Below, one piece after another: positions 34,887 to 41,846 of a DNA stretch of 41,846 nt. A program made the translations under genes and the position numbers. The stretch comes from Erythrobacter sp. HI0063. GTDB lineage: Bacteria > Pseudomonadota > Alphaproteobacteria > Sphingomonadales > Sphingomonadaceae. The stretch is from contig NZ_LWFF01000214.1 of the NCBI RefSeq assembly GCF_001635685.1, positions 1 through 41,846 on the forward strand, read 5' to 3'. Under the pieces are notes generated by a model that saw nothing but the letters and a program-made list of their open reading frames with translations, had not been told where the DNA came from and made no database searches. How positions within the stretch are numbered: the stretch's first letter is position 1; each line of letters starts with the position of its first letter.

Positions 34887-36143
34887 CTAGACGTCGTCCG
34901 CCGAGATCATCTCCGCGCGGTCCAGCTCTCCCGTCATGCTCGCCACCGTCACGGCCACCGCCGCGTCACCGCTGACATTCGTCGTAGTGCGCATCATGTC
35001 CATGATCCGGTCGATCCCCGCAACCAGAGCGATGGTTTCGAGCGGCACGCCGACCGCGCCGAACACCAGCACCATCATAATCAGGCCCGCACCCGGAATG
35101 CCCGCCGCGCCGATCGCGCCCAGCGTGCCGAGGATGGAGATCAGGAAATAATCGTTCCAGGTCAGGTCCACGCCGAAGGCCTGTGCCCCGAAGATCGTGG
35201 CGAGGCCGAGATACATGGCCGTACCGTTCATGTTGATCGTTGCCCCCAGCGAGATCACGAAGGCGGCGACCGATTTCGACACGCCGAGATTACGCTCCGC
35301 ACAGCGCAGGGTCACAGGCAGGGTCGCGTTGGAGCTGGCGGTCGAGTAGCTGACCGCGATCGCATCGGTGATCCCGCGGAAGAAATCGATCACCGGCAGC
35401 TTGGCCAGGAATTTGATCATCCCGGCATAGATCAGCCCGATTATCAGCAGACAGCCGAAATAGTTGAGCGCGACGAGGATACCGAGCGCCTGAAGCGCCT
35501 GCAGCCCCAGCGTGCCCGCTACCCACGCCATCAGCGCGAAGACGCCGAACGGAGTCAGTTCCATCACGATCATGGTGACCTTCTGCATCACCACCGATCC
35601 GCTTTCGAAGATGGCGAGCACGGGCTTGCCCTCTTCCTTCGCCATCAGAATGCCGATGCCGATCAAGAGCGAGAACACGATCAGCGGCAGGACATTCACA
35701 TCCGCCATCACCTGAACCGGGCTGTCGGGCACCACTTCCAGGATCATGTCACGGAAGGTGACCGCCTGTTCCTGCCGCGCCTGCGCATTTTCGAGCGCGC
35801 CCTGATCGAGGGCCATCGTGCTGCCATCGATCCGCGATCCGGGGGTGAAGAAGCTGCCGATGGCAAGGCCGAGCCACACCGCCATCTGCCCGGTCACGAC
35901 GAACAGCAACAACGCGCGCCAGCCGACGCTGCCGAGCTTCCTCAAATCCCCGATACTGGCGACGCCTGCGACGAGGCTGAAGAAGATCAGCGGCACCACC
36001 AGCATCTTGATGAAGGCGATGAAGATATCGCCGATGATCTTGATGCTTTCCGCGCCCGGCCCCCAGACGAAGCCGACGATCACGCCGAGAACGAGCGCCG
36101 CGATGACGCGCTGCCACAGCGGAATGGCGAACCAGGTTTTCAT
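34887..36143 (-). CDS. Dicarboxylate/amino acid:cation symporter (DAACS family)
   Basis: 418 residues with the fold of GltP/DctA-type carriers. It couples uptake of glutamate, aspartate or C4-dicarboxylates to protons or sodium. Diagnostic parts are the hairpin SYSTASSNATLPVTLRCAE, the NMNGTAMYLGLATIF motif and GIPGAGLIMMVLV near the end. The periplasmic loop after the third span is extended (SRIDGSTMALDQGALENAQ). The substrate cannot be fixed from sequence. Confidence 0.94.
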   Translation of the reverse strand: MKTWFAIPLWQRVIAALVLGVIVGFVWGPGAESIKIIGDIFIAFIKMLVVPLIFFSLVAGVASIGDLRKLGSVGWRALLLFVVTGQMAVWLGLAIGSFFTPGSRIDGSTMALDQGALENAQARQEQAVTFRDMILEVVPDSPVQVMADVNVLPLIVFSLLIGIGILMAKEEGKPVLAIFESGSVVMQKVTMIVMELTPFGVFALMAWVAGTLGLQALQALGILVALNYFGCLLIIGLIYAGMIKFLAKLPVIDFFRGITDAIAVSYSTASSNATLPVTLRCAERNLGVSKSVAAFVISLGATINMNGTAMYLGLATIFGAQAFGVDLTWNDYFLISILGTLGAIGAAGIPGAGLIMMVLVFGAVGVPLETIALVAGIDRIMDMMRTTTNVSGDAAVAVTVASMTGELDRAEMISADDV

Positions 36144-36238
36144 GTTTTGGCTTCCCTACCCGAATTTCGCGCGAAGCTACGCAAAGCGAGGAGGGAAGGG
36201 AAGCGTGCTTGCAGGAATCCTCCCCGAAAGCGGGAAGG

Positions 36239-37372
36239 TCAGGCCAGAGCCGCCTTGACGATACGCGCGTAGATCCGGGTCAAGACGTGCAGATCCTCTA
36301 CCGCCACGGCCTCGTCGCGTTTGTGCATGGTCGCATTGACCAGCCCGAATTCGATCACCGGACATACGGCGCGCAGGAAGCGCGCGTCAGACGTGCCCCC
36401 GGTGGTGGAAGGCTCGGGATCGACGCCGGTTTCCGCCTTTACTGCGTCGGCGATGATGGCGGAAAACTCGCCCGGCGGGGTCAGGAACGGCTCGCCGGAG
36501 ACGATGGGCAGCGCAGTGCCGCCATGCTTCTTCGCGATGGCGACGACCTTTTCGGACAACGAGGCGCCCGAATGCGTGTCGTTGAAGCGGATCGAGATGC
36601 GCGCCTTGGCCACGGCCGGGATGACGTTGTGGGCGGTGTTGCCGACTTCCAGATCGGTGATTTCGAGATTGGAAGGTTGGAACCAGTCGGTGCCCTCGTC
36701 GAGCACCAGCGCGTCCAATTCGGCTAGCATGGCGACCAGCTTCGGGATGGGATTGTCGGCGAGGTGGGGATAGGCGACGTGGCCCTGCGTCCCCTCGACC
36801 TCCAGCCAGATATTGACCGAGCCCCTGCGGCCGATCTTCATCATGGTGCCCAGGCGATTGACGCTGGTGGGTTCGCCGACGAGACAGAGATCGGGCTCTT
36901 CGCCGTGCTCGCGCATCCAGTCGATTAGCGCGCGCGTGCCATGGAGCGCGGGGCCTTCCTCGTCGCCCGTGATGATGAAGCTGATCGTACCCGCATCCTC
37001 CGGCACATCCGCCACCGCCGCCGCCATGCAGGCGATCGCCCCCTTCATGTCGACCGCGCCGCGCCCGTAAAGCAGATCGCCTCTGATTTCCGGCTCGAAC
37101 GCCCCGCTCGCCCAGCCTTCACCCGGAGGGACCACGTCAAGATGGCCGGCAAAGGCGAAATGTTTCGATCCCGCCGGACCGCGTCGCACCGCGAAGAGAT
37201 TTTCGACCGGCGCCTCCGGCGATCCCGCCTCGCCATCGCCCCGCGTGAAACGCGTGACTGTAAAGCCGAGCGGAGCCAGCATGTCTTCCATCGCGTCGAA
37301 CACCGCGCCGGTGGCGGGGGTGACGCTGGGCGCGGCGATCAGCCGCTTGGCGAAGTCGAGAACATCGGTCAT
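36239..37372 (-). CDS. dapE: Succinyl-diaminopimelate desuccinylase
   Basis: 377 residues, M20 metallopeptidase family. It hydrolyses N-succinyl-diaminopimelate to give LL-diaminopimelate. Zinc ligands lie in FAGHLDVVPPG (His), GRGAVDMKG (Asp), GDEEGPALHG (two Glu) and at the end in VCPVIEFGLVNATMHKRDE (His). The dimerisation region includes GRRGSVNIWLEVEGTQGHVA. It is a partner step to DapB, encoded nearby on the other strand. Confidence 0.96.
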   Translation of the reverse strand: MTDVLDFAKRLIAAPSVTPATGAVFDAMEDMLAPLGFTVTRFTRGDGEAGSPEAPVENLFAVRRGPAGSKHFAFAGHLDVVPPGEGWASGAFEPEIRGDLLYGRGAVDMKGAIACMAAAVADVPEDAGTISFIITGDEEGPALHGTRALIDWMREHGEEPDLCLVGEPTSVNRLGTMMKIGRRGSVNIWLEVEGTQGHVAYPHLADNPIPKLVAMLAELDALVLDEGTDWFQPSNLEITDLEVGNTAHNVIPAVAKARISIRFNDTHSGASLSEKVVAIAKKHGGTALPIVSGEPFLTPPGEFSAIIADAVKAETGVDPEPSTTGGTSDARFLRAVCPVIEFGLVNATMHKRDEAVAVEDLHVLTRIYARIVKAALA

Positions 37373-37401
37373 CCTTGGTGCGCTAGCAGGAGTGCGCGCC
37401 C

Positions 37402-37869
37402 ATGCCCAAGCTCGATCTCGACGCCATCCCGAAAACCAATCTCACCGGCTATCCGACGCCTTTCGACGAGGACGTGGCGGGCCGCTGGTATCGCCGCCTC
37501 GCGCCCGTCGCAGGGCTGACCAAGCTGGGCGCGAGCCATGTGACGCTGGAGCCGGGCGCGTATTCGTCACAGCGGCACTGGCATCGCGGGCAGGACGAGC
37601 TGGTGGTGATGCTCGAAGGCGAAGCGGTGCTGATCGAGGATGGGGGCGAGACCGTGGTACGCGCCGGAGATGTCCTCGCCTGGCCTGCGGGTGTGGATGA
37701 CGGCCATCGGCTCCACAATCGCTCCGACGAGCCGTGCGTGTACGTGGCAATCAGCGGCGGGGACCGCGCGAAGGATTCGGGCGAATATTCCGATATCGAT
37801 CTCGTATTCGATGCCGAGGGGTATGCCCGCAAGGACGGCACTCGGTACGACGCGGAACGCCCGGCCTAG
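37402..37869 (+). CDS. Cupin-domain protein
   Basis: 155 residues with one cupin barrel. Motif 1 is SQRHWHRGQDELVVMLEG with two His and a Glu as metal ligands; motif 2 is AGDVLAWPAGVDDGHRLHNRS with His. Many homologues are small metal-binding enzymes or sensors; no activity can be named. AGGAG lies about ten bases before the ATG. The last 4 bases overlap the convergent nuclease gene. Confidence 0.9.
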   Translation: MPKLDLDAIPKTNLTGYPTPFDEDVAGRWYRRLAPVAGLTKLGASHVTLEPGAYSSQRHWHRGQDELVVMLEGEAVLIEDGGETVVRAGDVLAWPAGVDDGHRLHNRSDEPCVYVAISGGDRAKDSGEYSDIDLVFDAEGYARKDGTRYDAERPA

Positions 37870-38732
37870 CGTTCGTCCACCACCAGCGGTCCCGGCGCGA
37901 ACGCGGCGTCGAGCGCTTCGGCAATCCTCAGCCCGGCCTGCAATACGCGCCGTCGTGCGATCGGAATGGCGCGATCGATCGCCTGCTGGTCGAGTACGGT
38001 CCGCTCTGCCAGATCGCCCGTGCACGGATCGCAGCCATAGGCGTTGGGATAGACGAAATCGCGCGACAGTTGCCAGCTTTCACGACCCCAATCCGCCGGG
38101 CCGCCGCCCGCCAGCTCCGCGCGTTCGGCTGCCGTGTAGCGGCGCACCACCGGCGGATTGCCGCTGATCGCACGCTCGGCCAAGGGGCCGTCCCAGATCC
38201 AGTGCAGGTTTAATTGCGGCACGATCCCGTAATCGACTACCCGGTCGTTCCCTCCGCGATCGTCGAGATCGCCGGAATGAAGCGGCATGTGGATGTCGCC
38301 CGCAAAGTGGACCAGAAAGGCGAGCGCTTCGAGGCGGACATTCTCCGGCAGGCTTTCATCGGCCAGCACGCGCTGATTGCGCGTGACCTGCGCGCTGACG
38401 CAGGATCCGCCCGAACAATTCTTGCGGTCGCTGTATTCCTCGGTGATCGGTTCGGTCTGGTAGTGCCAGGGGAAGGTATAGGCCCAGCGCCAGCCTTCGC
38501 CGCGCAGGCAGTCGGGCCATACCGACGCGTCCTGAATGGTCGCCAGCGGGCAATCGGGCGTGCCGATCTGATCTTCGGCCCGCATCAACCGCTCGATGGC
38601 GCGGCGCGTTTCGGGCTTCACATTCGCTTCGGCGATGTCGGCAGTGATGGTGTGAGCGTAAAACCCCCAAGCGGAGGCCGTCTGGGGCAGCGCCAGCGCG
38701 AATGCGGCGGCGATAAGTGCGAACAGGCGCAT
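37866..38732 (-). CDS. Exported S1/P1-type nuclease
   Basis: 288 residues. A signal peptide ends QTASA before Trp22, which becomes the mature N-terminus and, as in P1 nuclease, a zinc ligand (WGFYAHTITADIAE). The other zinc-binding blocks are YTFPWHYQTEP, ALAFLVHFAGDIHMPLHSGD with DDRGGND, and LNLHWIWDGP. The enzyme should degrade single-stranded nucleic acid or 3'-nucleotides outside the cytoplasm, perhaps for phosphate. The ATG shares one base with the preceding stop (TGATG). Confidence 0.93.
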   Translation of the reverse strand: MRLFALIAAAFALALPQTASAWGFYAHTITADIAEANVKPETRRAIERLMRAEDQIGTPDCPLATIQDASVWPDCLRGEGWRWAYTFPWHYQTEPITEEYSDRKNCSGGSCVSAQVTRNQRVLADESLPENVRLEALAFLVHFAGDIHMPLHSGDLDDRGGNDRVVDYGIVPQLNLHWIWDGPLAERAISGNPPVVRRYTAAERAELAGGGPADWGRESWQLSRDFVYPNAYGCDPCTGDLAERTVLDQQAIDRAIPIARRRVLQAGLRIAEALDAAFAPGPLVVDER

Positions 38733-39400
38733 CAGGCTTCTCCGGGCGCGGTTTCGTATTGTTCGATCACCCATTCCTCGTTCTCGGAGGCGGCGATCCA
38801 GCTCTGCATCCAGTCGTGCTCCCACACCGCTTCCATATAGGTCGCGGCGAAACCGGGCACGCCGATGCCGTAGCTGATGAAGCGGCTGACCACGGGGGCA
38901 TAGAACACGTCCGCCGCGCCGAACGTGCCGAACAGGAACGGCCCGCCATCGCCGAAGCGCGCCCGCGCTTCCGCCCACAGGCCGAGGATGCGCACGATGT
39001 CGTGCTTGCACGCATCGGTGAGGTGCACGCCTTCGAAGCGCTTCCTGATATTCATCGCGCATTCGCTGCGCAGCGCGTGGTAGCTCGAATGCATTTCGGC
39101 GACCATCGCGCGGGCCATGCCGCGCGCGGTATCGTCCTTGGGCCAGAACCGCTCGCGCCCGACCTTGTCCGCGCAATATTCAAGAATCGCGAGGCTGTCC
39201 CAGATCACGGTTTCGCCGTCCCACAGGATCGGCACCTTGCCCGACGAGGCCTGGAACCCGTCCTGCTGCTTGGCGCTTTCCCACTGTTCGCCGAACATCG
39301 GCACGGTGATCTCCTCGAAGGAGAGGCCCGATTGCTTGACCGCAAGCCAGGCGCGCAGCGACCAGCTGGAATAGTTCTTGTTGCCGATAATCAGTTTCAT
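38732..39400 (-). CDS. Glutathione S-transferase family protein
   Basis: 222 residues. The N-terminal thioredoxin fold (MKLIIGNKNYSSWSLRAWLA, later SSGKVPILWDGETVIWDSLA) has the Ser-Ser-Trp-Ser active-site region and the cis-Pro in VPIL. An all-helical C-terminal domain follows. Members are detoxification enzymes or maleylacetoacetate isomerase-like; no substrate can be named. Start MKLIIGNKNY was chosen over an open upstream stretch. Confidence 0.9.
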   Translation of the reverse strand: MKLIIGNKNYSSWSLRAWLAVKQSGLSFEEITVPMFGEQWESAKQQDGFQASSGKVPILWDGETVIWDSLAILEYCADKVGRERFWPKDDTARGMARAMVAEMHSSYHALRSECAMNIRKRFEGVHLTDACKHDIVRILGLWAEARARFGDGGPFLFGTFGAADVFYAPVVSRFISYGIGVPGFAATYMEAVWEHDWMQSWIAASENEEWVIEQYETAPGEA

Positions 39401-39503
39401 GGGATGCCCCGTTTGCTTGGTCGCGCGGTAAAGGCTCGCCGGGACGCTGTCGAGGCGGATGCGGGCTCTAGGCGCATCGCTCGGCCAGCGGTATGAAAGC
39501 ATC

Positions 39504-39920
39504 ATGACACTGCGCCCCTTCCACCTCGCCTTCCCCGTCCGCGACCTGGCGGAGGCACGCGCCTTCTATGGCGACCTGCTCGGCTGCGGAGAGGGGAGAA
39601 GCTCGGACGAATGGGTCGATTTCGATTTCTTCGGCCATCAATTGGTAGCGCATACGGGCGGCGAGGCCGGAGACCGCGCAAGCAATTCCGTCGACGGCCA
39701 AGACGTGCCTGTTCCGCATTTCGGCGTGTTGCTGGAGATGGAGGACTGGCAGAAACTGGCGGACAGGCTGGTCGCAGCAGGCACGGTTTTCGCGATGGAG
39801 CCGACGATCCGCTTCAAGGGCCAGCCGGGCGAACAGGCCACCATGTTCTTCCGCGACCCCAGCGGCAACGCGCTTGAGTTCAAGGCGTTTGCCGACGATG
39901 CGATGATCTTCGCGAAGTAG
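39504..39920 (+). CDS. VOC-family (glyoxalase/dioxygenase fold) protein
   Basis: 138 residues with the paired beta-alpha-beta-beta-beta modules: [19 protein letters not shown] at the start, [21 protein letters not shown] and [15 protein letters not shown] at the end, placing His and Glu metal ligands. Relatives are often annotated as glyoxalase-like; substrate unknown. Divergent from the GST-like gene over about 100 bases. Confidence 0.9.
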   Translation: MTLRPFHLAFPVRDLAEARAFYGDLLGCGEGRSSDEWVDFDFFGHQLVAHTGGEAGDRASNSVDGQDVPVPHFGVLLEMEDWQKLADRLVAAGTVFAMEPTIRFKGQPGEQATMFFRDPSGNALEFKAFADDAMIFAK

Positions 39921-39977
39921 CGCGGAAGCCGCGCGCCTGCGCACGGCACGCGGGCGAGCAGCTGCTTCGCCTCCCGC

Positions 39978-41213
39978 CTAAGCGGCTTCGCTTCTCGCCA
40001 GATGCGCTTCCTTGAAGCGCGTGGCACCGTTCACGAGCACCGAAACCGTCTGATCGACGCTGCGGAAACGCTGCTCCGTCCCATCCAGCGTGGCGACGAG
40101 TTTGCCGACGTCCCGATCCGCTCTCCGGCTCATGTCCCGCATGGAGGATGCCGTTGCCGCCGTTTCATCGATCGTACGCGTCACGGATCGCATTTTGGTC
40201 TTCTGGTCGGCTGTCTTGGTCCGCAAGGCCTGGGAAAGATCGTTGATACTGACGATCGCCGCTTCGATCGTATTGTTGGCGGCCAAGGCCTGCCCGACCA
40301 TTTCCCGCATCTCGACGAGATCGGATTCCGTCTTTGCCGCAGCTTCGTCGATCTGCTGAGCGAGCGATTTGACCTCCTGGGCCACCACGGCGAAGCCGGT
40401 ACCGGCGTTTCCGGCCAAGGCAGCCTCGATCCTTGCGTTGAGCGAGAGAAGGCGGCTTTTGTCGGCGAGCGAGCGAATGATACCGAGGACATCGTTGGCG
40501 CTGTCGACCCGCGTCACGCACGTGTCTGCTATGGTCTTTCCTGCCCGGGCGCTCTCCACGGCGATGCGGGTTTCCGACGCCACCCCATCGAGATCGAAGA
40601 CCAGTTCTTCGAACAGCGTACCGATGTCGCCGGTTATGGCCGATGCATCGTTCAGGGAGTTCGCCGATCGTTCCGAAGCCGTCGCCAGTTCGGTGATAGA
40701 GGCCGACGCTTCGCGTGCCGCCGACAGCCCCTGGCCATGCTGGCTGCGCGTGTCCTTCGACGCGTCGGCCACGGACGAAATCGTGGACTGGACCTGTTCG
40801 TGAAAGAGGTCGGCCTCGGTCTGGCGCGCTTCCATCATTCTGGCGAGCTGCCGCTCGATCGTGACGTCATCGTAAGTCAGGACGGCGCCTTTGCCGTGGG
40901 AAGGAAAATAGGAAATTCTGAGGATCATCCCATCGTCGAAATGATGGAATATTTCCTTGTCCTCGCCGGCCGACTTCCAGGTCCGATGATTTTCGTGGAC
41001 ATTGGCGATCCGCTCTTCGGACCAGCCGACCTTCCGGCCGATACAGGCCAGGAATTCTCCGAGGCTGCTCCCCTCACCGATCGAATTCGCGTCGCAACCG
41101 AACAGGGTGAGGGCCTTCGGACCGATCAGCTGGATGATCTCGGCTTCGTCCAGGATCACGACGCCGTTCCCGATATGGGTAAGTGCGCGGGCCCAGACTT
41201 CGTTCATGCTCAT
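39978..41213 (-). CDS. Soluble PAS/methyl-accepting-type signalling protein
   Basis: 411 residues with no membrane span. The N-terminal part (about 5-125) reads like a PAS sensor: GNGVVILDEAEIIQLIGPKA, then EIFHHFDDGMILRISYFPSH. After a helical junction a long coiled-coil MCP signalling region follows, with its hairpin tip near LLSLNARIEAALAGNAGTGF and VVAQEVKSLAQQ. The tip departs from the usual AAIEAARAGE, so coupling to CheA/CheW is uncertain. No che genes are in the window. The ATG at 41213 follows GGAAGAG; a second ATG at 41207 is possible. Confidence 0.88.
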   Translation of the reverse strand: MSMNEVWARALTHIGNGVVILDEAEIIQLIGPKALTLFGCDANSIGEGSSLGEFLACIGRKVGWSEERIANVHENHRTWKSAGEDKEIFHHFDDGMILRISYFPSHGKGAVLTYDDVTIERQLARMMEARQTEADLFHEQVQSTISSVADASKDTRSQHGQGLSAAREASASITELATASERSANSLNDASAITGDIGTLFEELVFDLDGVASETRIAVESARAGKTIADTCVTRVDSANDVLGIIRSLADKSRLLSLNARIEAALAGNAGTGFAVVAQEVKSLAQQIDEAAAKTESDLVEMREMVGQALAANNTIEAAIVSINDLSQALRTKTADQKTKMRSVTRTIDETAATASSMRDMSRRADRDVGKLVATLDGTEQRFRSVDQTVSVLVNGATRFKEAHLARSEAA

Positions 41214-41355
41214 TCGCGTGTCTCTTCCATGGGTGAACCCGGCTTCGGGGCCCATTCTATTGGCACACGACGGTTAACACGGATTAAAACCTTGCTGCGT
41301 GCAAACGCGCAAAAAACACCGGAGAATACGTGAATCTGTCGACTTATCCGGCGAC

Positions 41356-41846
41356 TCAGACCCCCGCGTCGCTCAGCACCGCTGCCCTTAATTCGTCGAT
41401 CCCCATGCCCTTCTCGCTGCTCGTTACATGGACATGCGGATAAGCGGCGACGTGTTTCTTGGCTTCGGCTTCGGTCGCGGCGACCACTTTGGCCAGCTCG
41501 CTCGCCTTGATCTTGTCGGCCTTGGTCAGGACTACGCGATAGCCGACCGCCGCCTCGTCGAGCATTGTCATCATCTCGCGGTCGACATCCTTCAGCCCGT
41601 GGCGGCTGTCGACGAGGACCAGATTGCGGGCCAGCACCTGCCGTCCGCGCAGATAGGTGCGGACCAGCTTGCGCCATTTCTCGACCACCGCGACCGGGGC
41701 CTTGGCAAAACCGTAGCCGGGCATGTCGACGAGGCGAAACAGCGTCGGCTCGCCCACTTCGAAGAAGTTCAGCTCCTGCGTGCGGCCCGGCGTCACCGAG
41801 GTACGCGCGATCGCGCGGCGGCCGGTCAAAGCGTTCAGCAGCGAGC
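41356..41846 (-). CDS. engB: Ribosome biogenesis GTP-binding protein EngB/YsxC, 5' part missing
   Basis: The C-terminal ~163 residues are in the window; the frame stays open to the edge, so the N-terminus with the P-loop is outside. The visible part starts SLLNALTGRRAIARTSVTPG, the end of G1 and the G2 region, followed by the G3 motif LVDMPGYGFAKAP and the G4 motif LTKADKI with SSEKGMG as G5. EngB helps large-subunit ribosome assembly. The edge truncation is due to the window, not a mutation. Confidence 0.96.
   Translation of the reverse strand, partial: SLLNALTGRRAIARTSVTPGRTQELNFFEVGEPTLFRLVDMPGYGFAKAPVAVVEKWRKLVRTYLRGRQVLARNLVLVDSRHGLKDVDREMMTMLDEAAVGYRVVLTKADKIKASELAKVVAATEAEAKKHVAAYPHVHVTSSEKGMGIDELRAAVLSDAGV

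Noticed and set aside
39921..39977. Terminator at the AGCAGCTGCT palindrome between VOC and MCP-like genes
   Set aside because: The palindrome has no loop and no T run, so it does not fit an intrinsic terminator.
1..41846. CRISPR array, insertion sequence or prophage
   Set aside because: No regularly spaced repeats, transposase-like or phage-like proteins are visible anywhere in the window.

Overview
The window is high-GC DNA from an alphaproteobacterium. Protein sequences and gene arrangements (MurJ, SecB with a Tim44-domain neighbour, CoaBC-Dut, UbiE-UbiB, MutM-RpsT-DnaA, ATGA start/stop overlaps) fit Sphingomonadales, most likely Erythrobacteraceae. This placement is inference from remembered family resemblance; no 16S gene is present. 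The region is chromosomal and largely housekeeping. I see no phage, insertion sequence, CRISPR array, tRNA or rRNA.

Layout. 1-1270 (minus): Holliday-junction gene ruvA, then a DsrE-like exported protein, a 47-residue protein with a non-ATG start, and possibly the first codons of ruvB. 1384-3025 (plus): aroC and msrQ, closed by a strong two-way terminator facing a helix-hairpin-helix lipoprotein. 3828-12330: a peroxide-defence block with ahpC, ahpF, a lower-GC membrane protein of unknown role on the other strand, katG, katA and an aldehyde dehydrogenase. 12337-14815 (minus): Smr protein, lytic transglycosylase MltA and a Tim44-domain protein, probably one operon. 15141-18421 (plus): secB, murJ, trpS. 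18627-21136: a DUF4136-like lipoprotein, a membrane-bound winged-helix regulator and a divergent small membrane protein. 21133-23212 (minus): dut and coaBC. 23387-27170: a DUF4345-type membrane protein converging on a polytopic membrane protein, ubiB and ubiE. 27227-31706 (plus): mutM, rpsT, dnaA, a DUF983 protein and a HesA/MoeB/ThiF-type adenylyltransferase. 31771-32987 (minus): lipoprotein and sirtuin cobB. 33023-34883 (plus): dapB, nth and a DUF6491-like lipoprotein. 34887-37372 (minus): dicarboxylate symporter and dapE. 37402-41846: cupin, S1/P1 nuclease, GST-like protein, VOC protein, a soluble PAS/MCP-type signalling protein, and the 3' part of engB (ysxC) cut by the window edge.

How they work together. 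AhpC/AhpF remove low peroxide while KatG and KatA remove high peroxide; the aldehyde dehydrogenase 8 bases after katA may clear oxidative aldehydes. DapB and DapE are two steps of the diaminopimelate/lysine route and, with MurJ and MltA, serve peptidoglycan. UbiE and UbiB serve ubiquinone synthesis. RuvA, MutM and Nth repair DNA; DnaA starts replication.

The least explained items are the 47-residue protein in the ruv operon, the tandem 13-residue insert in TrpS, the long acidic linker in CoaBC, the multi-span winged-helix regulator, the odd membrane protein inside the peroxide block, and the orphan soluble MCP-like protein. I found no clear undescribed multi-gene system.
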